Assembly (NCBI GenBank): GCA_907165275.2
Contig: OU015651.1
Coordinates: 828,501 to 892,500 of the forward strand
Reading direction: 5' to 3'
Length of the DNA stretch: 64,000 nucleotides
From: Zygaena filipendulae
Taxonomy: Eukaryota > Arthropoda > Insecta > Lepidoptera > Zygaenidae
Program-made: the position numbers and the translations under genes
Shown here: positions 47,601-59,400 of the stretch, piece by piece
Layout: each line of letters starts with the position of its first letter
Numbering within the stretch: position 1 is the stretch's first letter
The notes under the pieces: model-generated
Database searches by the model: none
The model's input: the letters and a program-made list of their open reading frames with translations, nothing else
Told to the model about the DNA's origin: nothing

Positions 47601-50600
47601 CACAAGCGAATTGATTGAACTCCCCACTACTGCGGGAGGGCGGCTCGTGTGCACACGTGCGGGTGCGCGTGCGGCGTGGGGCTCGCGCAGGGGCGCGGCG
47701 AGCGGCGGGGATTTTCAGATGGGCTTGTTTCCGAGGTATGAAAATCAAAATTCTATTTAGTCCGTCAGTTAGATAATAAATAATAGACACGTATAGGTAT
47801 TTTGTTTTTTCAAATTAATGAAAAAATACTTAGATCATCGAAAGTTTACGAGTGGGGGCTCGTGACGACATAACGTCCTATAAACTGTAGTACGGCATGA
47901 CGTCATGTCTCACCAATGTACGTCCGTTATTTTTTGATTACCTATGTAAAAAATGAAAAAAACTAAAATTTAGTTTCCATTCACCACCCATTCAAATTGC
48001 TATTGGAGGACACACAGCAGTAAAAGCCTACACCGCTATCACTTCTAGGCTCGCCGATACGTAAACACTATTCATGATGATACAAATATTCACCCAGATG
48101 CGGGGATCAATCCTGCACTGTCAGCCTCCTTAGGGCTTAGTCAATCTATTAAGGTTATCGCTAAAGAAAACTAAGGAATGAATCGCCAAAATGTATGTGA
48201 TCGCATAACTTCCAAACAACTGCACCAAATTGGATTTTTTTTTGTATTCGTTATTATCAGGGAAAGGTTTGTATAAAAGAAGTTTGTAGTTCTTTCGGGA
48301 ATTGTTTTCATAATGTATAAATAATACAGATAAAACCTTTTGTCTTCCCGAATACACAAATAAATAAAATAAATTCCGAAACTCACGCGGGTGAAACCGC
48401 GGGGCACAGCTAGTATGAATTGATACATCACAGTGGCGTGGCATTACCTTGTTGGCGTTGGCGGAGTGCGCCTTCTGTTCGTCCTCGTCCCTGTACTTGG
48501 AGACGGTGACGAGGAACCCGTTGATCCTCAGCTCGCGGTCCAGCTTCAGCGCCTTCTCCACTCCCTCCTTGTCGTGGAATGTCACGCGCACTGGCCACGG
48601 AAACGGGCACGCATTTAGTGGATGACGATAACATAGTACAACAATACACAATATTGCTGTACAATGCACGAATGCTGAGCTTATACATTTTATTCACACT
48701 AAGCTTTACAATAAAGTATGGCTTATTGTTATTATTGAAATGCATGCTATATGTATGTATTTGCTATATTATACTATATTATTAAAGCGTAGTCTAAAAG
48801 CAGCTTGAAACGAACGACACAATGTTAATCGTGTCGTACACACGACTGTCTGTGGGTTCGGTCAAAAAGAGGAAATATAAGGTGCTCCAAAATTTGCTGC
48901 AAATAATTACAGGGCTGAAAGTATACGTTATAACAAACGTGACGATAATAAATTCATTGTACAAACATCACTGTTACAAATTACTAACAACTACATTCAC
49001 AAGGTACACAATACACATAGCTCGCTAATACTTATACATTTATACAAGCCACGCGCCACGCACGTTTTGACAACGTTATCGTATCGATCGTTAAGTAGGG
49101 ACCCAAAAATCATGTCGATCAACATTATTATAGTAACCAATATTACATTAAATGCAAGCCTCGACTCGAAACTTGCTATTGCACGTAATGTTTTTCGTCG
49201 ACATGATTTTTGGGTCCCTAGTTAACGATCGATACGACAACGTTATCAAAACATTGTCGAGAATTGATCTTAAGATACCGGCGATGTGTGTGTAAAGCGA
49301 TTGAGCGGCGAGCGCCTTCACAGGTTGTTTTCTTATTGATCGATTTTTTTGATTTAGTTTAATTTTTTTTATCTTTTTTATTTTCTTTTTTATAACGGTG
49401 TATACTTTCAACGCTGTAAATATTTGCAGCAAATTTTGGAGTACCTTATATTTTATTAACAGTCAAATATACTCACATATCTTGTACTTGGTCTTGCTGA
49501 ACTCGTGTATGTGCGCCACCTCGCCGCACTGCGCGAACAGCAGCTTCACGTAGTCGGTGCTGGCCTCGTACGGCACGCCCACCAGCACGGCGGTGTCGGC
49601 GCGCGAGTCCACCGCCACCGATATGGCGGAGCCGTCCAGTACGGTGCCCTCCTCGGACAGGGCCTGAGCGGTAGAGCGTTCGACGGTACTGGTTAATGTT
49701 GTACACGACGGCTTACGTACAATCTATACTAATATTATAAAGAGGTAAAGTTTGTGAATGGGCTTGCACCCGGGTTATGAAAATCAAAATTATATTTAGT
49801 CCGTCTTTTAGATTAATAAAAAATATTGGACACGTTTTTTCAAAATTATAATTAATCAAAGTTATATACCGTTATTTTTTGATTACGTAAAAAATGGAAA
49901 AATACGTGTCCAATATTTTTTATTAATCTACGAGACGGACTAAAAACTAAAATTTGGTTGACAAGCCCATTGTGAGTTTTTGGATAGTGAGTTTGTGAGT
50001 CTGTGAGTTTGTGACGTTGTAGGGGGGTAATCTATGGATCTACTGAACAGATTTTGAAATTTTTTTCACTTCTACAGTAGTCCCGAGTGACATAGGATAC
50101 TTCTTATGCTAGAATTCCCGCGGGAACTCTGAGATTACCGCGGGTGAAACTATCATATAATAGGCATAAAATTTGTATGTATTGTCAAATTAATAAAAAA
50201 ATACCTATGTTAGATAAAGCGGATGACGTCATGACGTATTATAAACTGTAGCATGGCGTGACGTCACGCGGCGTTTCACTAATGTAGTGGTTACGTAATT
50301 TTTATAGTCAAAGTCAAATAATTTTATTCAAAGTTCGCCCATAATGTGGCTCTTTTTGACGTCAACAAAACTATAATTATTATGACAGCACTCATAAAAT
50401 ATCCACCCTTCAAAATTTCTGTGTATACTAACTATATTTGGGATGCCAGTACTTAAATAAAGTTTTAGGAAGTCAACTTCGCTCAAAGGCATGGCGCGCC
50501 TGCCAAATTACCTACCTTACCTCTATTGATAGTATATTAGATAGTATATTATTCTTTTCTCTGGGTACTCAAATCGCAATATACTAAAAATCAAGTCACT

Positions 50601-52256
50601 AACGTATTTCTGAAAATCAGTTTTCTAGATTATTGTGATGTCATTTTGTTTTTTATGTGTCAATTCTTTTTCTTTAGTAACACATGTGTTAAGTAGATTT
50701 CAGGCTGAAAGAGTTGTTTTCTGAGTAATAGTGAAACTTACCTTTTTCACATTAAAATACAATTTGGAAGAGATACACAGTGTTATACATATTTGAAGGC
50801 AATTTAAATTATATTCACAAAAAACATTACAAGTTCAGAAAAATTAGCAAGTTTTAACCTCAACAATGTCAATGTGTAACAAGTTTGAATCAAATAAAAA
50901 ATTCTTCTCTGCTCCCAACTCCCCTACATCAAAGAGTTTAGTGCCTGCCACTCTAATGAGTATGAAGGGAGTATTAAAATAGGGGCCAGAAATTAGAATA
51001 ACTAAACTTTTATAAGTTTGACATAGTTCTGAGCTGCACCTTAAAACAAATTCCAAAATCACACAAAACAGCTAAAAAGTTTGTTTGCATAATCGTGTTT
51101 ATTTTACAAATTGTAGTATCACTATATACTTTATCTTCCGTGTCATTATGTGAACAAACTCAATAAACACATGGTAGTTTATAGAAAGATATAACGTCAT
51201 ATGAACAAGAATTTACATATCAGTTGATCCACTACCTTTATAATGTAAAAAATTGAATTTCATAACTTTACAAAAAAAAATATTATGTAAAAATTTACCA
51301 ATACAATGAAATATAGTAGCAGACCAGCCTTTTTAAACATTCAAATAGTCACTCATTCTGCCCTTGACTTCTCAGGGAAGAGTTTCTTTTTTTCTCAATA
51401 AGGACAATTTGGAATAAACAATCTTAGCAATAAACAGTACACCTTCCATACATGTACAGTAAGGGTACCAAAATAATAAATGAATTTGCTATAAGAAGTA
51501 GCCACTAATAAAATTTTAAAAAGATAAAAAATATCAATTTTTGTTTACCTTTTCCAGTGACTCTTTGTTTTTGAATTCAACTATAGCTGATAATGTCGGA
51601 GTAGTGGTCAGTTCAGTAACAATGATAGGACCACGTCTAAAAACAAAGAAAAAAATTCTCTAATTAATTACAATTGTTCTCAGCCAGTTTTCAACCGAAT
51701 GCAACTCGCATCTCAGTTGTGAACACAGTAAAAATTTGAATATGAATTACATGAATTAAATATATTGAAAAATATTTCAAGTAATTTTTTTTTTATAGAA
51801 TGCATGTTACTACGAAATCTCCAGGGACTGATATTTGAATGTTAACAGATACACAGTAAAAAAACACCTGCACTGCTTGTTAATACAAATTACTTACTTG
51901 ACGCTGGTCACTTCTCCATGTTTGGAGAACAATTCTTTGAGTTTCTCTTGGTAATCAAACAAAAAGCTTGATGGGAGGTTCTCAACCAGGAGTTTACCGG
52001 ATTCAACTTTCTCCTCCTTCTTTTCTTCTTCAGTTTTAACTTCTGGCTGTGTCTCCTGGTTCTGTTCTCCTCCAGGCTGCTCTTGCTCCTCTCCTGCAGC
52101 CTCGCCAGCTGCTGGTTCCTCCACCTGCTCAGTATCTCCGTTGTTCTCCTCAGCACCTTCTACAGACTCTGACATCTCTGCATCGGGCACCTGCTCTTCC
52201 GTGGTCGGCTTCGCAGCCTGAGCTTTTCCACCACGACCCTTTTTTTGTGTCACCAT
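44668..52256 (-). CDS. Two-RRM RNA-binding protein with acidic N-terminus and Gly/Arg-rich tail (nucleolin-like layout)
   Basis: Exons: 52256-51898, 51636-51549, 49663-49477, 48590-48448, 47559-47400, 46634-46519, 44721-44668 (TAA). Phases join cleanly to 368 residues. Residues 1-87 are Lys/Ala then strongly Glu-rich (EEPAAGEAAGEEQEQPGGEQ). RRM1 is about 88-168 (RNP2-like LLVENLP, RNP1-like LSAIVEFK). RRM2 is about 173-245 (VLVGVP and ILRVTFHD). From about 246 a basic, Asn/Gly/Arg-rich tail follows (nine Gly in a row near 294-302, then GARGRGGFPARG), ending QRPNKRLRPM. This layout suits an hnRNP or nucleolin-type RNA chaperone acting in the nucleus; I cannot name the orthologue. Exons 3-6 are very GC-rich while introns are AT-rich. 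The introns hold two copies of one inverted-repeat element in opposite orientation, each ending 20-35 bp downstream of a 5' splice site. The gene is divergent from Raf. Confidence 0.9.
45545..45872. mobile_element. Palindromic TGACGTCA MITE
   Basis: TTTAGTCCGTCGTGTAGATT to GACGGACTAATTAGAATTTT with GCGTGACGTCAC and TTGACGTCACGAG; flanked by CAATTG on both sides. In gene C intron 6. Confidence 0.8.
45895..46030. mobile_element. Fold-back MITE, shorter copy
   Basis: Begins CGGCCGCACTCAGAATTCAA and ends CTGAGTGCGGCCG; shares TGCCAATTAACATTAATTCA and ACTAAGTAATCATTAAA with the element at 33075-33308. In gene C intron 6. Confidence 0.8.
46072..46229 (-). repeat. Lep1-variant, gene C intron 6
   Basis: ACTAGCTGTCCCCCGCGA to ACAACGTGACGCGTAAT, then broken by the MITE at 46230. 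Confidence 0.75.
46230..46478. mobile_element. MITE, TGGACATAGATAAGCAATAG family, copy 2
   Basis: Same ends and interior as 41231-41467. It interrupts the tail of a Lep1-type repeat (CAACGTGACGCGTAATT ... TTATAGATATA) 41 bp from gene C exon 6. Confidence 0.8.
46952..47367 (+). mobile_element. Inverted-repeat element in gene C intron 5, copy 1
   Basis: Left end TATATAAGGTGTGGTAAAAT with TTTGCTGCACATATTTACAG, mirrored at the right (GCGAATATTTGCAG; ACCACATCTTATATA). The interior holds GGCGCTCGCCGCTCAATCGC. The right end is about 33 bp from the exon 5 splice donor (47400). Confidence 0.7.
47716..47975. mobile_element. Palindromic TGACGTCA MITE, diverged
   Basis: GATGGGCTTGTTTCCGAGG, TTTAGTCCGTCAGTTAGAT, then GCATGACGTCATG. 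Lies upstream of gene C exon 5 in intron 4. Confidence 0.65.
48165..48418 (+). repeat. Long Lep1-variant, gene C intron 4
   Basis: AATGAATCGCCAAAATGTATG to GTGAAACCGCGGGGCACAGC; ends 30 bp from gene C exon 4. Confidence 0.75.
48873..49453 (-). mobile_element. Inverted-repeat element in gene C intron 3, copy 2 with inner palindrome
   Basis: Ends AAATATAAGGTGCTCCAAAA and its mirror (TTTTGGAGTACCTTATATTT). Shares GGCGCTCGCCGCTCAATCGC with copy 1, in reverse. A second nested palindrome (about 49066-49250) has ~60-bp arms with AGGGACCCAAAAATCATGTC. The end lies 24 bp from the exon 3 splice donor (49477). Confidence 0.7.
49757..49975. mobile_element. Palindromic MITE with deleted centre, inside a Lep1-type repeat
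   Basis: ATGGGCTTGCACCCGGG to GGTTGACAAGCCCAT; keeps ACGTGTCCAATATTTTTTAT and both AGTCCGTC ends but lacks the TGACGTCA centre. It splits a Lep1-like unit that starts at 49722 and ends near 50160. In gene C intron 2. Confidence 0.75.
50308..50425 (-). mobile_element. LINE 3' end fragment
   Basis: Minus-strand relative of 31640-31765, in gene C intron 2. The rest of that intron (50430-51548) is AT-rich with nothing recognised. Confidence 0.6.
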
Positions 52257-53460
52257 TGTGAAAACTCCACTGCAAACCCACAGTCTTAATTACATTACAT
52301 TATTACATTAATGTTAACACAATAAAAAATTGTTCAATCGCGTCACCCAGCATATCACACGTACTTGGCGCCTAATCGCCACAACGTCGCCTATTCTAAG
52401 ACTTCAAGGCCATATGTAATGCGGCCCTAAAACATCGTCACAATATTACGTGATAAGAAAGAGCGCTTTTGTTGTCAGGAAATTTGTTTATTTACGTACG
52501 TATCTATGTAGTCCTTCGCGAAAGACAAACTTTTGCTACACTATGCAAAAAACGCCATGAAGCGTGTATGGCGTTCCATGGAAAATCCACGAAACCATCA
52601 CCGAAAAGCATTGAACATTTTTCCTACAGTACAAGGGGCGCCATTCAACTTAATAAAATAAAAGATGCCACTTACCTTAAAAGTATTTACCGCCAAAATC
52701 GATCGTATCACAATTTATGAAATGACGCCAAACTAGTAAAAGCAATAACACAGAACCGGCATCACGCAAGCGCACCCGCCATCATAGATTTTTTGGCACT
52801 ATTAATTTTTTTTTTAAAGGTTAGGTTTGCCACTGCAAAAATTACTTCGAATCTCAAAATCGGTCATGACCGAAAAAAAAACCGTGCCAAAGCCAAAAAC
52901 CGCCGGTGGTACGACGCGGCGGCGCGGCGGCGCGGCGCGGCCCAGTGACTCAGTACCGAGTGCGGCACCGGTACCGGTGTGAGGGAGGTGTCCGGCACCG
53001 GTTTAGTAATTATTAATGTGCATTCAACCAATCTCTAAGTAGTTTGTGCATTCAACCAAAGATTATTTTGTATGCCTATTTCATTTTAAATTGTATAAAT
53101 CGTAGTATTACATGATATTAAACATTCAAAACTCCCGAATTCAAAGTCCGAAAATGGCAGGCTTTTATCGGGTTTTATCCCAAGTACCGGCTTAGCCCAA
53201 CTAACTCATCAATTTTGATACAATAATCGCTGATATTGCTAAATTATTTACTCTCTCTCTCTCAATACGCTAATTTCCATAAATCCACTTTGGAAAATCT
53301 GGATAAAAAGCGATTCGTATAATATTTACAATGATATAATTGCAATAATTTGCACCCATGGTTTAAAAACAATAAAAAAGTTAAGTAGGCAACTCATACG
53401 AACTCAACAGATGGCAAGGAACTGAAAAAAACTGAAAAATTAAAAAAATGTGGCGACGAA
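52257..53460. promoter_or_regulatory. Divergent intergenic region between gene C and Raf
   Basis: The start codons of gene C (minus) and Raf (plus) lie 1.2 kb apart with no ORF between them. A GC-rich stretch with CGG/CGCGG runs and repeated ACCGG words (about 52900-53005) sits in otherwise AT-rich DNA, as expected for shared housekeeping-type promoters. No TATA box or clear initiator could be fixed, so the function is inferred from position and composition. Confidence 0.45.
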
Positions 53461-56400
53461 ATGGCAGTAACTAGTGAAGAAAATTGTTCAAGAAAAATTA
53501 ATGGAAATATACCAGCACTATCTCTCAATAGTGATAATATGTCGACATCTACGGATAGTGACGACGTAGCGGACCCCACGTACGAAATTAGGAATATTCA
53601 AAGCATAATAAATGTGACGCGTGAAAACATTGATGCTCTAAATGCAAAATTCGCTGGTTTCCAGCATCCCCCGTCGCTGTATCTGTCTGAGTATCACGAG
53701 TTGACGTCGAAATTGCACAATCTAGAGCTTAGGGAGCGGACTCTTCGCGAGTTGTTGCAGTGCGAATCGCCGGACAGGAGTGAGGAGTGTTCGTTGCAGG
53801 ATGACTCTAAGAAGTACGATACTCTCACGCGCCAACCCAAAGTGTTCCTCAGGGCGCACCTGCCGAACCAGCAGCGCACCAGCGTGCAGGTGAAGGAGGG
53901 CGTGACGCTGCGGGAGGCCCTCTCTAAGGCACTCAAACTCCGCAACCTAACGTGTGAAGTGTGTGAAGTGGTACGGACAGGGAATAATGAAGTGATACCG
54001 TGGGACATCGACATCACTATGATCGACGCTGAGGAGGTCAGTTTGTTGGCTTTATGGTTTATCTATTTTCTTACTACAAAATTAAAAGGAAAACAAAGAA
54101 GCTCTTCATGTGGAGTATATTCTTTTACTGTGACTAAATTGATAATTTTGGAATATTTAAATACCTATTACAATTGCTAATTAGAAGTTGCAAAATTAAG
54201 GAAAATGGATAAGTCATTTCCTTGATGAATAATACTTTGGAAAGCAAATGAAGCATACAATAATAAAATTAATAATTATCCTCCTTTAAGTTAAAACACT
54301 GCAATTCTTTTAATGTTTGTGACTTGCATTATCCACAAATGACTGAATGTATTTGGATAAATTTTTTTACATAGATAGAAATGTTCTGGATTAACAACAT
54401 TGGATAATTATAAAAATCCTAGAACAAATTATAGTTCCTAAAAGTAATCATGTGTGTGAGCACACCACACTAGGGGTTCAGAACTGGCAAATCTCGGCCT
54501 CAAAAGTACCGGGAATGCCCCGATCTGAGAGACTGAGATTTCCCAGGTCTGAACCCTACAACACACATCTTGACTTATAAGGTTTTCCATGTTGGTCTTA
54601 AGAACATCACTTGTGCTAGTTGTGCTGCTAGGTCTTAAACTAGTGCTATATATTTGCTTTTAAAAGTTTGTCCTGACCAAAAGAAAGTTGTGAATTACAA
54701 TCCTTACAAAGTGATAATAAGTATAACCTTTCCTGAGTGATTAGAGTTTTTGAATACATATTTGAAAGTAAAAAAGTTTACTTAATTGTTGGACTTACTG
54801 TTTAACTTAAATGCTTTCCAATCAAAAACCATTTCAAATCAACAATTAATTGAACTTTTTGGGAGCCTAACAAATAAAATAATAAACTTTTGTTTAATCA
54901 CAAAACTTGTCTAATACAATCCTATAATGTCTTCAGGTGACTGTGAGGACATTGGCCAAGTTTCCGATAATGTCCCACATCTCACACCAGTTTACACGGA
55001 AGACATTCTTCACGCTAGCTTTCTGCGAGTGCTGTCGGCGGCTGCTGTTCAATGGGTTCTACTGCTCGCAGTGCAACTTCAAATTTCACCAACGGTGTGC
55101 CGACAAAGTGCCCAGTATCTGCAATCAGGTATCCCAACTCACTTAATATATAATCACCAAGTGTTCACTTCATTTTTAACTGACTTCAGGGGCGGATCCA
55201 GGATTTAGTTGAGGAGGGGGCAATTTGGTTGCACCATGAAATTTTTAGAAATAACAGGATGCACAGAGAAGTTTAATAGTAAAATTTAAGTGCATTCTAG
55301 TTCGTATTGAGAGGTATCTGAATTGAGCTTATGTATGTTTGGGTTTTTTCATAGTAAAAAAAAAAAATGGTTTTCAAAAACGATTCACCTTAGGTATAAC
55401 GGCTTTTGCGTACGATTCTCTGTAAAATCAAAGTATTTTCATACTTTACTATTTTGAACATGTACTTTCATTTATAAAATAATCTACATGGAAGCTACAA
55501 AAGTTAAAAGTCAAAAATGGAAAATTTACGTCCAAGCGAATCTGACCTGAATTTACAACTTAAAATTTGAAGAAGGCAATTTGTAGATTTATATCTTTAA
55601 AGTGATTAGTAAATAACAGGGAGTGTTATGGTTACTAGCAGATTTTTTACTAAACTGAGGAAAAATACCATCACCTGTGATGTGAGTAAAATGTGTTTGG
55701 TGATTAGAGAAATAAAGAACTAACTAACTACCCGATGTAGCTTCACGACCGACATAAAGAAGTCTGAAACTTTCTTTGAAGTAAGATGGTGACCTGGGAT
55801 CCCGCAGCACTATGGTAGGTACAAAGAATATGTGTAGTGCGTCTAAAGCGAATATGTAAGGCACACACACACATTTTGCAGTCGCTCCAACGTCTTATCG
55901 CATTACTCTTCCGTCAGATTCATATAGCACACATCGGCGTAATCAAGAAAGAGAAGGTTCCACTCCTAGGATTAAGGAGATTTTAATAAAAATGAGGAGA
56001 AAATGGAAGAGAACGCAGAAAATTCTGAGAAGCGAATAATTTTTGTCCATATGACGAGATTACGGAAAAATAGGCACTATTGACAAAGAGATCAAGGTTT
56101 TTGACAGTGGAAATGATTTTAAAACTTACAGTGGACAGAAGGAAAATTTCATCAATTTTGGAAATTTTCCCAGAATTTTTTACAAATCCGAATTCATAGC
56201 GCACCGCACGTGATTAAAGTCGTCGACTATTTTTTGAGCACAGAGGTACAATATGACGGGGTATAAAAATCTAATAGTTTTGGGAAGTGAAATCACAAAA
56301 GATTACTTCTAACTTCCAAGTCGTTGGATGAAGTTAAAGAAAAGGGGTAGAGAAACTATGTAACGAGGCTGCTATTGGCAAGGTGCAAAGCGGATGGAGG

Positions 56401-59400
56401 GAGTAGCCTAAGTGATCACAGCGCTCGCTACGGCTAAAATTGACATTTTGTCGCTGACTGTAAATTTTACCAATTTCCAAGACTGTGGTGGAAACGAGAC
56501 CCAAGAAATAAGTGGATAATTGCCGTAAGAAGAAAAAAAAGTAAGCCACAGTAGGTTCATTTCTCACTGAAAATAACAATTTTATTATTATTGGCAATAA
56601 TGTTACTGACTACCATCGTCCAAAATTCTCTAATACAGTAAAATAACACAAGATTTCATTAATTTTTTTCACAAATTTACTTACTTCTCCGATCCATGAG
56701 TGTGGACTCATGGCGCGGGAGTTTCCCGGCTGTTTCGTGACTTCGGGCGTGAATGTGGAGAGGCCTTAATACCTTTTTATTTTTTAAAACTGTTCCTTTT
56801 TTGTATTCAAAAATTGATGTTTACATTTTGACAGAACTCAGACTCCTTACTTACATAGGCACATACAGAGAGAAGGTAATCACTATTCACTACGTGATAC
56901 ATATTCCAAAATAATTTATCTTTTATCCGAATAAATAGTTGAAAATCACTTCAATCCTTTCATTGAGCTAGCCCAAGGCATACTTTACTTACGAGCCTGA
57001 CAACTATGGGGATAATAATTTGTAAAAACATACATACAGCCTAACACAGAAACTTCTCCTTTTAAATGAGAAATGTACCGGATTTTCGCAGATATGAAGG
57101 AGAAAAAACCATACGGCACATAGTTTCAAACTAGAAAATTTGTTCCAACGAAAGATTTGACAGATATTTTGTTTATTTTACTATAATGTGAACTTCCATA
57201 AAGGTTCGCTTACGAACTAATATTTTAAATTTAAAAAAATGAATATTCGTTCGTTCATTCTGTTGACGACCAACCTCTTTTCTAACTGGCCGCCTTTTAT
57301 AAGTTCTTTTTATACATACTATTTTTAAAATATTTGCCTTTTATGTCTACAATTTTGTTTCTCTTCTTCTTGTCAAAAAATATAAAGGAATTTACATTTT
57401 AAAATTGCGCTTAGTTATTTTCTTCCTCTTTACATTCGTTAATTTCTATTTATTCCCCTATTCATTCATTTAAATTACGATGAAACTTTGGTGAAAAGAC
57501 ACAAGCACGGACACAAGCCTGCGAAGATTTTTCTAAAGTTCAATTAAAGTAGGTACCTATTTAGGTCTTCAGGGGGGGGCAATTGCCCCCAGTGCACCCC
57601 CCCTGGATCCGCCCCTGACTGACTTAAGAAATTGTTGGAATAGGGATGTTGACTACTATTGAAAAACTACTATTGAAAAAACAATAGACACGTATTTTTT
57701 GCTTTTTTAAATAAATTAAAATATACAGAGATAAAGCGCATTAAAGTTTAGGATGAGGAGGTCGTGACGTCACTAACCGCAAAACCGCCATACAAACTGT
57801 CAGAATAGTGACGTCACGCGAAATTTCAACTCAATATATCGCCGTTATTTTTTGATTACGTAAAAAAAGAAAAAATACGTGTCCAATATTTTTTAATAAT
57901 CTACAAGATGGACTAAAAAATAAAAATTAGTCAACATGCCCATTGTACAATATTTGTGCTTAGTCTATGTTTCTCAACAGTTAGTTCTAAATTTCATAGG
58001 TGTATGTTTACCTACATATTTCTCAGAAACTAGAAGTCATATTGCAATAACTTTTTTCTCATCATCTTTTTTTCACAACATGAAAAAGCAACATAACATC
58101 AAGTCATTAGAATTTACTTAAAAATTTGAAAACTTGTGATCTTTAACCAATTTCTGAGTTTAATCTTCAATTATCCAGGTGCGGATGACTGATACATACT
58201 ACAAGGCATTGCTTGCTCAAAATCCAGAAACGCAAGCGGGCATACTGCACTTCCCACCACATTTTGGCTACCAACACATGCATAGGGGAGACCAGAACAA
58301 GTCAGTATCCATCAGCTCCTTGCTAAAACTGCATGTTCTGTTAAAAATTCCCAAAACAGTTATTAAATGAATAAGCAAAAAATATATATATTTGATAAAA
58401 CTTGCCTTACTATGTCATCAACACTGTTATGAGGGACTCTACTTTTTTACCAACTATGGCTTATGTAGAGTGTAGACCAGTCAGGGCTGCAGCCCACTGA
58501 GCTTTGAAGTGGTAAAAGAGGGTAAATCATTTTTTTTTATAATACTTTATCTGCTGACATTTCGACAAAAAGTACATGCATGCAGAAACTGCCAAAACCG
58601 ACAATGCAGATGTATTGTCGAAAATTTTCTGTTTCTTAACTATTTTAGATTGTTATAACTTGGTGTATATGTATAACTAGCTGTCCCGCGCTATTTCACC
58701 CGCGATAATTTCAGAGTTCCTGCGGGAATTCCAAATTACAATATAGCCTATGTTACTCAGGGATAATGTAGCTTTCTAATGGTGAAAAAAATTTTGAAAT
58801 CGGTCGAGTGGTTTTTGAGTTAAATCGTAACAAACAAAAAATGAAATCTTCCTCTTTTAAAATATTTGTATAGATAAACAAAAGGCGTAGTGTCGGTAAT
58901 TTCTGACTGAAGAAAACAAACGAGTAAAACAAGGTGCTTGCATCAAAAGCACAGTCTATAAGTAGTTACATTCTAAAATGAGATTGAAACGAATCATAAC
59001 CATCGTATCTGCAGGTCTGTATCACCAGCTAAGAAGATGAAGGAATTTGACGTGAACTGGTGAATATTTCATTGGATACTGTTTCACGCTTGCCTCGTTT
59101 CTAAGGCCCGCCGCCCATTGTGACTTTTTGTCGACGTGACTTTCTGTCACTTAGTCAAGTGCAATGAAAACTATACTGAGTGCGCTCATTATGGTGACGT
59201 GACAATACGGTGACCTCAGTATAGTTTTCATAAGTGACAGAAAGTCACGTCGACAAAAAGTCACAATGGGCGGCGGGCCTTATGCTGGCTAAATTTATAA
59301 TGCACACTTTCGATATTGTTGCAATTAACGGTCGCCAGTCGAAGACGTGTTTTGTCTTGCCAATACTCACCAATAATTTGCCTTCATGTAGTTCACTGTT

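Noticed and set aside
47198..47790. Several 70-140-codon frames on both strands
   Set aside because: Shadows of gene C exon 5 in GC-rich sequence plus an inverted-repeat element.
53694..54017. 107-codon minus-strand frame
   Set aside because: Antisense of Raf exon 1, which is explained by RBD homology.
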